Part shown: positions 1 through 8,181 of the stretch, piece after piece
How positions within the stretch are numbered: position 1 is the stretch's first letter
Layout: each line of letters starts with the position of its first letter
From: an uncultured Alphaproteobacteria bacterium
GTDB lineage: Bacteria; Pseudomonadota; Alphaproteobacteria; HIMB59
Assembly: GCA_902588615.1 (NCBI GenBank)
Contig: CACIPV010000002.1
Span: forward strand, 1-64,000
Direction of reading: 5' to 3'
Length of the DNA: 64,000 bases
Program-made: the position numbers and the translations under genes
The notes under the pieces: generated by a model
Databases searched by the model: none
What the model was told of the DNA's origin: nothing
What the model saw: the letters and a program-made list of their open reading frames with translations, nothing else

Positions 1-1
1 C

Positions 2-1120
2 GAGATTTCAAAATTTGAAAATTTAGAGAGTCATTTATCTCAAGATAAATCAAAAAAACTTAATGATATTTTATTCTCTCAACTTGATGTTGACGATTAT
101 GCTAGTTTCAAAAATATGTATCCTCATAATATTTCTCAACCTAAATTAAATGTAAATAAACTTTCTGTAAAAAAACATATAAACGAGGATGGCACTTATC
201 CCAATTTAGTTTCAAAGAATACAAAAGATAAAACCTCAGAGATATTTCAGGGAATTTACCCTGAGCCAAAGTTTTTACCAGGTGGTGATAAGTATTTATT
301 AATAGAATTTGGTAATGTGATGAATTTAGAATTGAACTTTAAAGCTCAGGGGCTATCAAACTTAATTAAGACAGCAAATATAAAGGGAGTTTACGAAACA
401 CTCCCATGTTTTGCCTCAATGATAGTTCACTACAATCCAGATGATATCGGCTATCAAGATTTAATTAATGAATTGAAATCATTGCTTAAAGATATGAAAG
501 ATAATGACGATACTGTTGTAAATAGCAGACTTTTTCATTTCCCGACTGTCTATCTTGACAAATGGACAAAAGAGGCAATTGAAGACTATATAGCTAAAAT
601 CACAATGAAAAAGCCAGATCCTGAGTTCATTACAGAATTAAACCAATTAGATGACGTTAATCATTTTGTCAGAGTTCACTCTGGAACTGAGTATTGGGTG
701 GCTTCGCTCGGTTTTTGGCCTGGTTTACCATTTACAATGCCGCTTGACCCTAGGTGCAAATTAACCGCTCCAAAGTATAACCCACCTAGAACATGGACAC
801 CAAAAGGAACCGTGGGTATGGGGGGATCGTCCACAGCTATTTATCCTGATAGGCTACCTGGAGGTTATCAAATTTTTGGAAGAACCCCTGTTCCCATTTG
901 GGATCCTGACAAAAATTTTGATGTTTTCAAAGATAGTATTTGTCTATTTAGGCCAGGAGATAGAATTAAATTTGTGCCTTGTGATTATGATGAGTTTGAA
1001 ATGATTGAAAAAAAAGTTGAAGATAAATCATATCGATATGATTTAATTGAAGAACATAAATTTTCCATCAAAAAATATAAATACTGGTTGTCTAAACTAG
1101 ATTACAATAAGAAGTTTTAA
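2..1120 (+). CDS. Carboxyltransferase subunit, KipI/PxpB (allophanate hydrolase subunit 1) family, 5' end outside window
   Basis: The reading frame is open from base 2, so the gene starts before the window; the first internal ATG is at 116. After about 90 residues of visible N-terminal sequence comes the CT_C_D/AHS1 fold: PGGDKYLLIEFG, then GFWPGLPF, then a C-terminal PGGYQIFGRTPVPIWD close to the KipI consensus. The family forms half of a carboxyltransferase or 5-oxoprolinase with the KipA-type subunit, which starts directly after this stop codon. With a biotin carrier two genes on, I infer a multi-subunit urea-carboxylase-like enzyme rather than biotin-free PxpABC. KipI proteins are usually about 230 residues, so the N-terminal extension is unusual; it could be the end of a fused domain. 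Confidence 0.8.
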   Translation, partial: EISKFENLESHLSQDKSKKLNDILFSQLDVDDYASFKNMYPHNISQPKLNVNKLSVKKHINEDGTYPNLVSKNTKDKTSEIFQGIYPEPKFLPGGDKYLLIEFGNVMNLELNFKAQGLSNLIKTANIKGVYETLPCFASMIVHYNPDDIGYQDLINELKSLLKDMKDNDDTVVNSRLFHFPTVYLDKWTKEAIEDYIAKITMKKPDPEFITELNQLDDVNHFVRVHSGTEYWVASLGFWPGLPFTMPLDPRCKLTAPKYNPPRTWTPKGTVGMGGSSTAIYPDRLPGGYQIFGRTPVPIWDPDKNFDVFKDSICLFRPGDRIKFVPCDYDEFEMIEKKVEDKSYRYDLIEEHKFSIKKYKYWLSKLDYNKKF

Positions 1121-2089
1121 ATGTTTGAAGTTATTAAACAAGGACTAGAAACATCAGTGCAAGATTATCCTGGGAGAGTCGGTTATCTTAACCAAGGGTT
1201 TCCTCCCTCAGGGCCAATGGATAGTTGGTCTTTTCGACTTGCCAATTTACTTGTAGGTAATGAGGAAAGTTTTGCAGCACTTGAGTGTCAGTACACTGGT
1301 CCAACTTTAAAATTTGAAAAAGATCACGTCATTGCAGTCTGTGGTGCGGATATGCAACCCAAAATAAATGGTAATTCTATTCCTATGTGGGAGAGTGTTT
1401 TAATAAAATCTGGACAAACTCTTGAAATGGGTTTTACAGTATCTGGTGCAAGATCTTATGTGTCTTTTGCTGGTGGCATTGAGTCAGAAAAATGGCTAAA
1501 CTCTCAATCAACTTTTCACAAAGCAGGTGTTGGTGGCATTGATGGTCATGCTTTGAAAGACGGTCAAAGAATTCCTTTAGGTCAAGCAAATGGGAAGATC
1601 GGCAGAAAAATTAGAACTGACTCAATTCCAGAGATTAGCAATAGTGGTATTTGGGAAATTGAGGTTGTTCGGGGACCAAATGATGATTGGCTTGACGATG
1701 AAGGATATGACACTTTTCTAAAAGCAGAGTGGAAACTTCAAGCAAGAAGTGATCGTACTGGATTTAGGTTGGATGGACCCACTTTAAGTTTTACCGAAAA
1801 AGCTACAAATAAATCTCCTGAACATGGCTATGAACCCTCAAATATAATAGATCAGGGTTACCCAATTGGTGGTATTAATTTGGCGGGTCAAACGCCAATA
1901 ATACTCGTAAATGATGGGCCTAGTATGGGTGGGTTTATTGTACCTTTTACTGTTCCATCAGCCTCTTTTTGGAAATTAGGACAAGCTAAACCAAATGAAA
2001 AATTTAAGTTTAAAGAAATAAGTGTGCAAGAGGCACAGGAAATGAGATCTGAACAAACCTCCATCTGCTCAATGGGAAGTGTCATCTAA
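1121..2089 (+). CDS. Carboxyltransferase subunit, KipA/PxpC (allophanate hydrolase subunit 2) family
   Basis: This 322-residue protein has the CT_A_B/AHS2 pattern from its first residues: GLETSVQDYPGRVGYLNQG, then GPMDSWSFRLANLLVGN, and later GYPIGGINLAGQTPIILVNDGPSMGG. Length is normal for the family. The ATG follows the stop of the KipI-like gene with no gap, so the two subunits are probably translationally coupled and form one carboxyltransferase. Family members act on urea, 5-oxoproline or related amides; the substrate cannot be read from the sequence. A biotin carrier domain follows at once, supporting a biotin-dependent carboxylase. Confidence 0.85.
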   Translation: MFEVIKQGLETSVQDYPGRVGYLNQGFPPSGPMDSWSFRLANLLVGNEESFAALECQYTGPTLKFEKDHVIAVCGADMQPKINGNSIPMWESVLIKSGQTLEMGFTVSGARSYVSFAGGIESEKWLNSQSTFHKAGVGGIDGHALKDGQRIPLGQANGKIGRKIRTDSIPEISNSGIWEIEVVRGPNDDWLDDEGYDTFLKAEWKLQARSDRTGFRLDGPTLSFTEKATNKSPEHGYEPSNIIDQGYPIGGINLAGQTPIILVNDGPSMGGFIVPFTVPSASFWKLGQAKPNEKFKFKEISVQEAQEMRSEQTSICSMGSVI

Positions 2090-2093
2090 TAAT

Positions 2094-2312
2094 ATGTCTA
2101 CAGAAGTTTTAACGTCAGTTCCAGGTAACATATGGAAAGTTTTAGTTGAAGTTGGTGATGAGGTAAGTGAGGGGGATATATTATTTATTATGGAAGTTAT
2201 GAAATCAGAGGTCAATCATAACGCTCCAGTTAGTGGAACGATAACACAAATTAACATTAGGAATGACCAAGAGGGTGTAAGCCCTGGCACTATTGCTATA
2301 ATAATAGATTAA
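2094..2312 (+). CDS. Biotin carboxyl carrier protein (stand-alone biotinyl domain)
   Basis: A 72-residue single-domain biotinyl/lipoyl-fold protein. The hairpin carrying the modified lysine reads IMEVMKSEVNH, matching the biotinylation motif (E-A/V-M-K) rather than the lipoyl D-K-A form. I chose the ATG at 2094, four bases after the preceding stop; an in-frame GTG at 2079 would add five residues and overlap that gene. It presumably carries carboxy-biotin between a biotin carboxylase, expected upstream of the window, and the KipI/KipA-type carboxyltransferase. No biotin carboxylase or biotin ligase is inside the window. Confidence 0.85.
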   Translation: MSTEVLTSVPGNIWKVLVEVGDEVSEGDILFIMEVMKSEVNHNAPVSGTITQINIRNDQEGVSPGTIAIIID

Positions 2313-2927
2313 ATGGCAGATACTCCACTTTTATATAATGGGCCTACTTCTCCTTTTGGAAGAAAATGTAAAGTATCTGCTCTTGTATTAGACGTTGCTC
2401 ATAAAGAAGAAAAGATAAATATTTATAAATCAAGATTTCTAGATGAATTTAATCCATTAAGACAAGTTCCTACTTTAATAGTTGGTGATAAAACGATCAC
2501 AGACAGTGATAATATTTGTTTGTACTTTGATAGTATTTCAAAAAAAGACTCTATATATCCAAAAAATCGTTATTGGGAAAGTATGACAATGATAAGTGTT
2601 TCAAATGGAATTATGGAAAATGCAGTTAATCGTTATATAGAAATGTCAGCTATACCAGAATTAGAGCAAAGACATAAATCTATAGAGCGATATGAGAAAA
2701 AAATTTTAAGATCCATTGATTGGATTGAAAGAAAATATGATGAGTTCGTGACTGACAAGTTAACGATTGATCAAATATCTGTTGCCTGTGCATTAGACTA
2801 TACATCTTTTAGATTTACTGATGCCTGGGGAGACAATAATATTAAATTAAAAAAATGGTTAGAAAATATTACCAAGAATGATTTTATGAAATCAACATTA
2901 CCTGGAGAGAGTTTTAAGTATGAATAA
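2313..2927 (+). CDS. Glutathione S-transferase family protein
   Basis: This 204-residue protein opens with a thioredoxin-like GST N-terminal domain: LLYNGPTSPFGRKCKVSALVL, then NPLRQVPTLIVGD with the cis-proline of the glutathione site, then ITDSDNICLYFD, the usual Ser-containing segment. The rest is a helical C-terminal domain. Ser or Cys near residues 12-17 is the likely catalytic position, typical of bacterial beta/zeta-like GSTs. It starts directly after the biotin carrier stop and seems to be the last enzyme of that operon. Its substrate is unknown. Confidence 0.8.
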   Translation: MADTPLLYNGPTSPFGRKCKVSALVLDVAHKEEKINIYKSRFLDEFNPLRQVPTLIVGDKTITDSDNICLYFDSISKKDSIYPKNRYWESMTMISVSNGIMENAVNRYIEMSAIPELEQRHKSIERYEKKILRSIDWIERKYDEFVTDKLTIDQISVACALDYTSFRFTDAWGDNNIKLKKWLENITKNDFMKSTLPGESFKYE

Positions 2928-2970
2928 AAGATTTAGAAAATTTTTTCTACAAATGATACATTATAAGTTG

Positions 2971-3468
2971 ATGAGATATATTTTTGTACTTCTTCTAAGT
3001 TTGCCATTATTATCGATGAATTTGAATGCAGAGTATGAGATGCATATCCCAAATTGTACTCAAAAAGGTGTTGAAAATTGCGGAGGTTTTTTATTTGATA
3101 ATGAAACTGGGGATGTCCTTTTTTGTGGTTCTGAGAGTTGTATCGATTTAAAACTACCAAAATCTTGGAAGGCAAAACAGAAAGATAAACTATCAAAACA
3201 AGATCAAATATTAGAAATGCTCTCTAATATTCAGGTTGGATCTGTCAACACAGTTCAAAATGTTGAGCCTTCCTCAGATACAAAAATTGTAAATCAGGAA
3301 GTAAAATCAGAAGAAAAGAAAGAAGAAAAAGAGGTTGTCAAAAAAGAAGAGAAAAAAGAGAAGAAGATAGAAAAGTGTGACAAAGAAAAGAAAAGTTTGT
3401 GTAAAGGTTCTGGTGGCATGCAACTTGGAGGAACAGGAATGAAACTTAAGAAACCAACAAAAAAATAG
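2971..3468 (+). CDS. Putative secreted Cys-containing, Lys/Glu-rich small protein
   Basis: I recognise no family. I chose ATG 2971 because the protein then begins with a clean signal peptide (MRYIFVLLLSLPLLSMNLNA). ATG 2920 would overlap the GST gene by eight bases and add 17 residues, and ATG 2953 is a third option. The mature part has four cysteines in a short globular stretch (NCTQ, ENCGG, LFCGSESC), then a long charged linker of Lys and Glu from about residue 100 of the long form, then a C-terminal CDKEKKSLC and a Gly/Met/Lys-rich tail. Export and disulphide bonding in the periplasm are inferred. The low-complexity tail should not be over-read. Confidence 0.6.
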   Translation: MRYIFVLLLSLPLLSMNLNAEYEMHIPNCTQKGVENCGGFLFDNETGDVLFCGSESCIDLKLPKSWKAKQKDKLSKQDQILEMLSNIQVGSVNTVQNVEPSSDTKIVNQEVKSEEKKEEKEVVKKEEKKEKKIEKCDKEKKSLCKGSGGMQLGGTGMKLKKPTKK

Positions 3469-3469
3469 T

Positions 3470-3697
3470 TTGAAAAAAAAACAAAAGAGATCATTAGCTT
3501 CTTTAATATTAATAAGAGAAAAACTTGCCCATGACTTATGTAATGAGATTTATATGAGTAAAGATGAAGCTTATGAAATTATAGACTTTGCTTTCCAGCT
3601 TAGTGATAAATTACCTGAAACCTATGATCAACTGAAATCAGAAATAAAGTCTTATATAATTATTAATATGTTATCTCTAGTTACTAAATTCCACTAG
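3470..3697 (+). CDS. Small hypothetical protein, TTG start
   Basis: A 75-residue open frame directly after the secreted-protein gene (TTG at 3470, one base past the stop TAG). It starts with a very basic KKKQKRS stretch and then looks like two or three amphipathic helices. No known motif. It ends inside the tail of the convergent gene, with 14 bases of overlap. Tight spacing and plausible amino-acid composition support coding, but the TTG start and short length leave this uncertain. Confidence 0.45.
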   Translation: MKKKQKRSLASLILIREKLAHDLCNEIYMSKDEAYEIIDFAFQLSDKLPETYDQLKSEIKSYIIINMLSLVTKFH

Positions 3698-4286
3698 TAT
3701 CAATTTCTTCTTTTGAAATATTTTCTTTATTTTCATCAAGTAAATTTTCATAGTTCGAATTTTCATTACTCAAATAAGCACTATCAGTTAAAATTATATC
3801 CATTCTCCTATTATTAAAGCTATAATCACAAGTAACTGAGAAAATTAACTCACTACTATTAGATTTATTGCTAAGATAAATTTCCCAAGTTGTTTTACTT
3901 TTAAGTTTATTTGGAAATTGTTTAACTTCAGTTTGAAATAATTCGGTGTTTTTCTTTTGAAATGAATTAATAAAGCTATCTTGAATGTCAAGGCACTCAA
4001 CAGGACTGAGTTGCAATTGATTATTTGAGCCGTGAATTTCGTAAATATTTCCTGTTTTTGTTGATTTTAATGTGTATTCATTAAGATATTTGTTTGCTAT
4101 CAAGACGTTGTCCTCTTTAATAGAAATGCTCTCAATATTACCTTTCTTTAATTTTATTCTACCATCATTTTCATACCTAAGAATGTCCTCATACAATTTA
4201 TAACCAAAAAGCTCAATTGATTGTGCATTCAAACAAAAAAACATGCTTACCGTGAATAATGTCTTAAACATAAGGAATTTTAACAT
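3684..4286 (-). CDS. Hypothetical exported protein
   Basis: A 200-residue protein with an N-terminal signal-peptide-like segment (MLKFLMFKTLFTVSMFFCLNAQS) followed by a beta-rich, Asn/Lys/Ser-rich body with a CDIQDSF segment and later a VTCDYSF segment that could form a disulphide. I do not recognise the family. It lies four bases downstream of the 149-residue gene behind parA and is probably cotranscribed with it. The C-terminus is acidic. Periplasmic or lipid-free outer-envelope location is an inference from the signal sequence. Confidence 0.6.
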   Translation of the reverse strand: MLKFLMFKTLFTVSMFFCLNAQSIELFGYKLYEDILRYENDGRIKLKKGNIESISIKEDNVLIANKYLNEYTLKSTKTGNIYEIHGSNNQLQLSPVECLDIQDSFINSFQKKNTELFQTEVKQFPNKLKSKTTWEIYLSNKSNSSELIFSVTCDYSFNNRRMDIILTDSAYLSNENSNYENLLDENKENISKEEIDTSGI

Positions 4287-4290
4287 TGAT

Positions 4291-4740
4291 TTAGTTCTTT
4301 AAAATAGTGTTGAGCGGATATGGAACATCTTTGATAGAAAATTTATGACAATATTCAACACCCTCTAAAAGTTTTGACCATAGTTCGTTTGCATCCTTTT
4401 CTAATTCTGGGATCGAATATGATGCTAAGCTTAAAAACCATATCTTAAAAGAGTCCTTTGATAGTCTATCGACATTTGAATTAACTAATGTGGAAAAAGT
4501 ATCTTTCCACTGTAGTAAGAGAACATCAGCTTCTTTTTTTGATAAATTCTGTGGTGATATAAAGTATTTTTTTTGAAGTGTTGATTTATCTTGTTCTAGG
4601 ATAGATGTTTTAAATTGGAATGCATTATCGAGAATTGATGCTTTTTCTTTGCTATCATTAATTTCAATCCAATTAATAAAACCTTTCAATAATCTTGAGC
4701 ATATGTCATGGAGTTGTTCATTATCTATTTCTTCATTCAT
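4291..4740 (-). CDS. Hypothetical protein downstream of ParA
   Basis: A 149-residue soluble protein, predicted mostly helical, with no signal peptide or membrane segment. Visible features are an acidic start (MNEEIDNEQLHDICSRLL) and a Trp-containing middle (LLLQWKDTF, KIWFLSLASY). No motif was recognised. It lies 15 bases after the ParA gene and four before the exported hypothetical gene, so the three form a likely operon. Its position behind an orphan ParA would fit an adaptor or cargo partner, but nothing in the sequence proves that. Confidence 0.6.
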   Translation of the reverse strand: MNEEIDNEQLHDICSRLLKGFINWIEINDSKEKASILDNAFQFKTSILEQDKSTLQKKYFISPQNLSKKEADVLLLQWKDTFSTLVNSNVDRLSKDSFKIWFLSLASYSIPELEKDANELWSKLLEGVEYCHKFSIKDVPYPLNTILKN

Positions 4741-4755
4741 ATAATTTATTAAAAT

Positions 4756-5394
4756 TTAAAATTTCAAGAATGACTGTATCTCTTTTGCTAGAGCCAACAT
4801 TTCTAAACACCCTTTTCCAGTTCTTTGTTTTTCTACTACTGTTAACCCTAATCCCATAGTTGATACAAATATTTGTCTATTACCCAAAATCGTCTTTGCT
4901 TTTTTAACATTCATTTTATTAACAAATTTATGTGCTTCTTTAATAAGTTTAGATTTTGCATTTGCTCTATTAATGAGTATTAATATCTCTCTTTTTTCTC
5001 TTTTCGCTAATTCAATTATGGACTCCGTGGCCCAAAAATCCACTTGAGAGGGAGATATCGGTATAATGACAAGGTCAGCTATTTCAATTGCTGGTCTTCC
5101 ATCAGCGTCAATTTTGGGAGGAGTATCAATTATTACTAAATCAGATTTTTCTTTAAGCGTTTTTGCCTCATACTGTGCGCCCCAGAGGCTTGCTGTTTTA
5201 AACTGAATCATGTTTTTATTTTTAAGTTTTTCATTTCTGGTAATAAACCACTTACCTAAACTGCCTTGAGGGTCTGTGTCGAGTAATGTCGTGGATAAAT
5301 TATTTTTTAAAGAATAAACAGCAGCTAAATTTGCAGCTATAGTGGTTTTACCAGAGCCTCCTTTTTGTTGAGCGATGGTAATAACCTTAGACAC
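4756..5394 (-). CDS. ParA/MinD-family ATPase (orphan)
   Basis: A 212-residue P-loop ATPase with the deviant Walker A KGGSGKTT at residues 11-18 (signature lysine at 11), the DTDPQGS switch segment near residue 40, and DLVIIDTPP near residue 90. This is the short, HTH-lacking type used to position chromosomes, plasmids or large protein cargoes on the nucleoid. No parB, parS-like repeats or replication genes are nearby, so I see it as an orphan positioning ATPase. The two following genes are candidate partners. ATP-dependent dimerisation is expected from the family. Confidence 0.85.
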   Translation of the reverse strand: MSKVITIAQQKGGSGKTTIAANLAAVYSLKNNLSTTLLDTDPQGSLGKWFITRNEKLKNKNMIQFKTASLWGAQYEAKTLKEKSDLVIIDTPPKIDADGRPAIEIADLVIIPISPSQVDFWATESIIELAKREKREILILINRANAKSKLIKEAHKFVNKMNVKKAKTILGNRQIFVSTMGLGLTVVEKQRTGKGCLEMLALAKEIQSFLKF

Positions 5395-5523
5395 AATTCA
5401 AGTATAAAAATAAAAAACTCTTAAGAAAGCCTTATTAAAAAAAAGTTGTGGGTTGATAGGTACTTAGAATAGGTTTGGTAAAATTATATAGGAAATAAAC
5501 CTCATATCATCTATATTGCTATC

Positions 5524-6687
5524 GTGAAAGCGTTTCAATTCAACACTACTCCTGGAATAAGATTTGGAAGTGACTATTCAATAGGCACAGCAGAAGAAGT
5601 TTCTAAAAAACTTGGTAACAAAATACTATTTGTAACTGATCCGGGTTTAGTAAAAATTGGGTTACACGAAAGAACAATTACTGAGCTTCAAAAATACTCT
5701 GAAATTTTAATTTTTGATAATGTTGAAGCTGACCCATCTATAAAAACACTTATGAGTTGTGTACAACAGGGAAGAGATTTTGATGCAACAGGTGTAATTG
5801 GATTTGGTGGTGGATCATCAATGGACGTATCGAAATTAACTGCACTTTTGATTGGCTCAAACGAAAATATTCATGAAGCTTGGGGAGTGGCTAATGCTAA
5901 AGGGCCTAGGCTCCCTCTTGCACTTTACCCAACAACTTCTGGTACTGGTTCTGAAGTAACTCCAATTTCTATTATCACACAAGAAGATTTAGAAAAAAAA
6001 GGAGTCTCCTCTCCTATTATACTTCCAGACCTTGCAATTCTTGATCCATCATTAACACTCGGTCTTCCCCCTCACATTACTGCTGCTACCGGTATTGATG
6101 CAATGGTCCACGCGATAGAGTCTTATGCTTCAAAAAGTGTGAACAATAATTTGATCTCCCAAACACTTGCAAAGGAAGCATTGAAGCTTTTAGGTAGTTC
6201 TATAAGACAAGCTGTCATTAACGGAAAGGATATTGAAGCAAGATCAAATATGCTTGTTGGCTCTATGTTAGCAGGTGTCTCCTTTGGAAACTCTCCAGTT
6301 GCTGGCGTTCATGCTTTAGCATATCCGATTGGAGGCACTTATCATGTCCCTCACGGTCTTTCCAACGCACTTGTCCTGCCATATGTTTTAAGATTTAATA
6401 TATCTGATCAAAATGCATCAAAACTATACAGTGAAATAGCCCCGATTGTTTTTCCAGATATTGATACAAGCACCAGCACTCAAGATATTTCTTCAAAATT
6501 CATTGAAAAGTTGTCAGATCTATCAAGTGAATTAGGTTTAGAACAAAGATTAAGAGATCTCGACATCCCTGAAACTGCATGCGAAACAATGGCTAGAGAT
6601 GCTATGAAACAAACCCGATTACTAATCAATAACCCAAGAGAAATATCTGAAAAAGATGCTTTTGATATTTATAGGTCTGCATGGTAA
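5524..6687 (+). CDS. Iron-containing (group III) alcohol dehydrogenase
   Basis: A 387-residue protein with the group III fold: an NAD-binding GFGGGSSMDVSK at residues 93-104, TTSGTGSEVTP at 137-147, and the metal ligands D192, H196 (DAMVH), H263 and H277 (HVPHG). All four iron-binding positions are present. GTG at 5524 gives the normal N-terminus. The family oxidises or reduces primary alcohols, diols, lactaldehyde or 4-hydroxybutyrate; the substrate cannot be told. It stands alone on the plus strand, 129 bases from the divergent parA and 73 before the ABC exporter, so it may have its own promoter. Confidence 0.85.
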   Translation: MKAFQFNTTPGIRFGSDYSIGTAEEVSKKLGNKILFVTDPGLVKIGLHERTITELQKYSEILIFDNVEADPSIKTLMSCVQQGRDFDATGVIGFGGGSSMDVSKLTALLIGSNENIHEAWGVANAKGPRLPLALYPTTSGTGSEVTPISIITQEDLEKKGVSSPIILPDLAILDPSLTLGLPPHITAATGIDAMVHAIESYASKSVNNNLISQTLAKEALKLLGSSIRQAVINGKDIEARSNMLVGSMLAGVSFGNSPVAGVHALAYPIGGTYHVPHGLSNALVLPYVLRFNISDQNASKLYSEIAPIVFPDIDTSTSTQDISSKFIEKLSDLSSELGLEQRLRDLDIPETACETMARDAMKQTRLLINNPREISEKDAFDIYRSAW

Positions 6688-6704
6688 AAACTTCATCTGA
6701 TAAG

Positions 6705-6724
6705 AGATGGTAAATTTATCATCT
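6705..6724. other. Near-perfect 20-bp palindrome after the alcohol dehydrogenase
   Basis: AGATGGTAAATTTATCATCT is palindromic except for one G/T pair. It lies 18 bases after the dehydrogenase stop and 37 before the ABC ATPase start. There is no T-run behind it on the plus strand, so it may be a weak transcript-end hairpin or a protein-binding site. Confidence 0.3.
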
Positions 6725-6760
6725 TGAATTATTAAGATTTTAAACTAAATAATATGAAAA

Positions 6761-7462
6761 ATGTTAAGTGTAATAGATATTTCTAAAAATTTTGGCGATT
6801 TTACTGCCATTAATAAACTCTCTTTTGAGGTCAAAGTTGGTGATGTGATGGGGTTCCTTGGACCTAATGGTGCTGGCAAAACAACTTCCATGAGGGTAAT
6901 AACAGGTTATCTTAAATCTGACAGTGGAAAAGTTATCATAAACAATAAGGACATTGAAATAGATCCCATTCACACAAAGTCAATGATTGGCTACTTACCT
7001 GAAGGTGTTCCACTTTATTTGGACTTTTCACCATATCTTTACCTAGACTACGTTTGCCAGGTAAGAAATATAAAAAACTCAAAAGTAGCAATAAAAAAAG
7101 TAATTAATGATCTGCAATTAGATGAAGTAAAAGATGTTCCTATTGAAACTTTATCAAAAGGTTTTAAAAGACGTGTTGGAATAGCACAGGCTCTTATTCA
7201 TAATCCCAAATTACTGATCTTAGATGAGCCAACTGATGGATTGGATCCCCTTCAAAAGTTTGAAGTAAGAAAATTAATTAAAAAATTATCTAAAACGAAA
7301 GCAATTATAATTTCTACACACATTCTTGATGAAGTCCCAGAGGTTTGTAATAAGTGTCTTATTATTAATGATGGACAAAAAGTCTTTGAGGGAACTCCAG
7401 CACAGCTTAAGAAAAAAATTGGTAAATCCCTAGATGAAAAATTTAGAAAGTTAGTAAGCTAA
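6761..7462 (+). CDS. ABC-2 transporter ATP-binding protein (GldA/NatA-like)
   Basis: A 233-residue ABC ATPase with Walker A GPNGAGKTTS near residue 34, an LSKGFKRRVG signature, Walker B LLILDEPTDGLDP, and the H-loop STHILDE. The GYLPEGVPLY segment is typical of the CcmA/GldA/NatA branch that powers ABC-2 exporters. It is the first gene of a four-gene set with an ABC-2 permease, a GldG-like protein and a DUF4340-like protein, each starting at or over the previous stop. In gliding bacteroidetes the homologous complex supports motility; in proteobacteria its cargo is not established. Confidence 0.85.
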   Translation: MLSVIDISKNFGDFTAINKLSFEVKVGDVMGFLGPNGAGKTTSMRVITGYLKSDSGKVIINNKDIEIDPIHTKSMIGYLPEGVPLYLDFSPYLYLDYVCQVRNIKNSKVAIKKVINDLQLDEVKDVPIETLSKGFKRRVGIAQALIHNPKLLILDEPTDGLDPLQKFEVRKLIKKLSKTKAIIISTHILDEVPEVCNKCLIINDGQKVFEGTPAQLKKKIGKSLDEKFRKLVS

Positions 7463-8181
7463 TGTTGGCGCTAATTAAAAGAGAACTTAAATTATATTTT
7501 ATTACTCCTGTCGCCTATATTTTTACTGCAATATTTATTTTGACCTCTATGTCCTTGACATTTTATTTTGGCTCGTTTTTCTCCTCAGGAGTTGCAGACT
7601 TAACAGTTTTTTTTAGTTTTATCCCATGGGTTTTTATTTTCTTTGTCTCTGCAGTTACTATGAAAAGTTGGTCCGAGGAAAAAAGACTTGGTACTATTGA
7701 ATTATTAATGACTTTGCCAATTCCTTTGTGGAAGATAGTGTTGAGTAAATTTTTTGCAACTTGGGCTTTTGTTGTATTCTCAGTTGTTTTGACGTTTCCT
7801 ATTTGGATTACAGTAAATTATCTTGGAAACCCTGATAACCTTGTAATTATTGGCCAATATCTTGGTGTTATTATCATGGCAGGTGCTTATGTCTCTCTTG
7901 GAATTTTCTTTTCTTCGTTAACTAACAATCAAATAATTGCTTTTATTTTATCTATTTTAGTCTCATTTCTTTTTACCATAAGTGGGTTTCCTCTTATGAT
8001 TAATTTTATAACTGGGATTTTACCTATTGAAATAGTAGAACTCATTTCTAGTTTTAGCTTTTTGACTCACTTCTCAAGTATCCAAACGGGTTTCTTCTCA
8101 ATTAAAGGATTGTTTTTCTTTTTATCCTTTATTGCTCTTTGGAATTATTTAACAATTATAAAATTTTTAAATCGAGACTAA
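7462..8181 (+). CDS. ABC-2 type permease (GldF-like)
   Basis: A 239-residue membrane protein with about six hydrophobic segments. It starts with ALIKRELKLYFITPVAYIFT, the usual GldF/NosY beginning, and has KSWSEEKRLGTIELLMTLPI in the first cytoplasmic loop, a hallmark of ABC-2 permeases of this group. Its ATG overlaps the last base of the ATPase stop and its own stop overlaps the next ATG (TAATG), so the set is translationally coupled. It presumably forms the channel driven by the preceding ATPase. Confidence 0.8.
   Translation: MLALIKRELKLYFITPVAYIFTAIFILTSMSLTFYFGSFFSSGVADLTVFFSFIPWVFIFFVSAVTMKSWSEEKRLGTIELLMTLPIPLWKIVLSKFFATWAFVVFSVVLTFPIWITVNYLGNPDNLVIIGQYLGVIIMAGAYVSLGIFFSSLTNNQIIAFILSILVSFLFTISGFPLMINFITGILPIEIVELISSFSFLTHFSSIQTGFFSIKGLFFFLSFIALWNYLTIIKFLNRD

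Noticed and set aside
3301-3370. Purine-rich stretch as a possible DNA repeat
   Set aside because: It is low-complexity Lys/Glu coding sequence of the secreted protein, not a true tandem repeat.
8139-8180. Earlier start of the GldG-like gene
   Set aside because: The 14 extra residues are read from inside the permease gene; ATG 8181 overlaps the permease stop as the other starts in this operon do.
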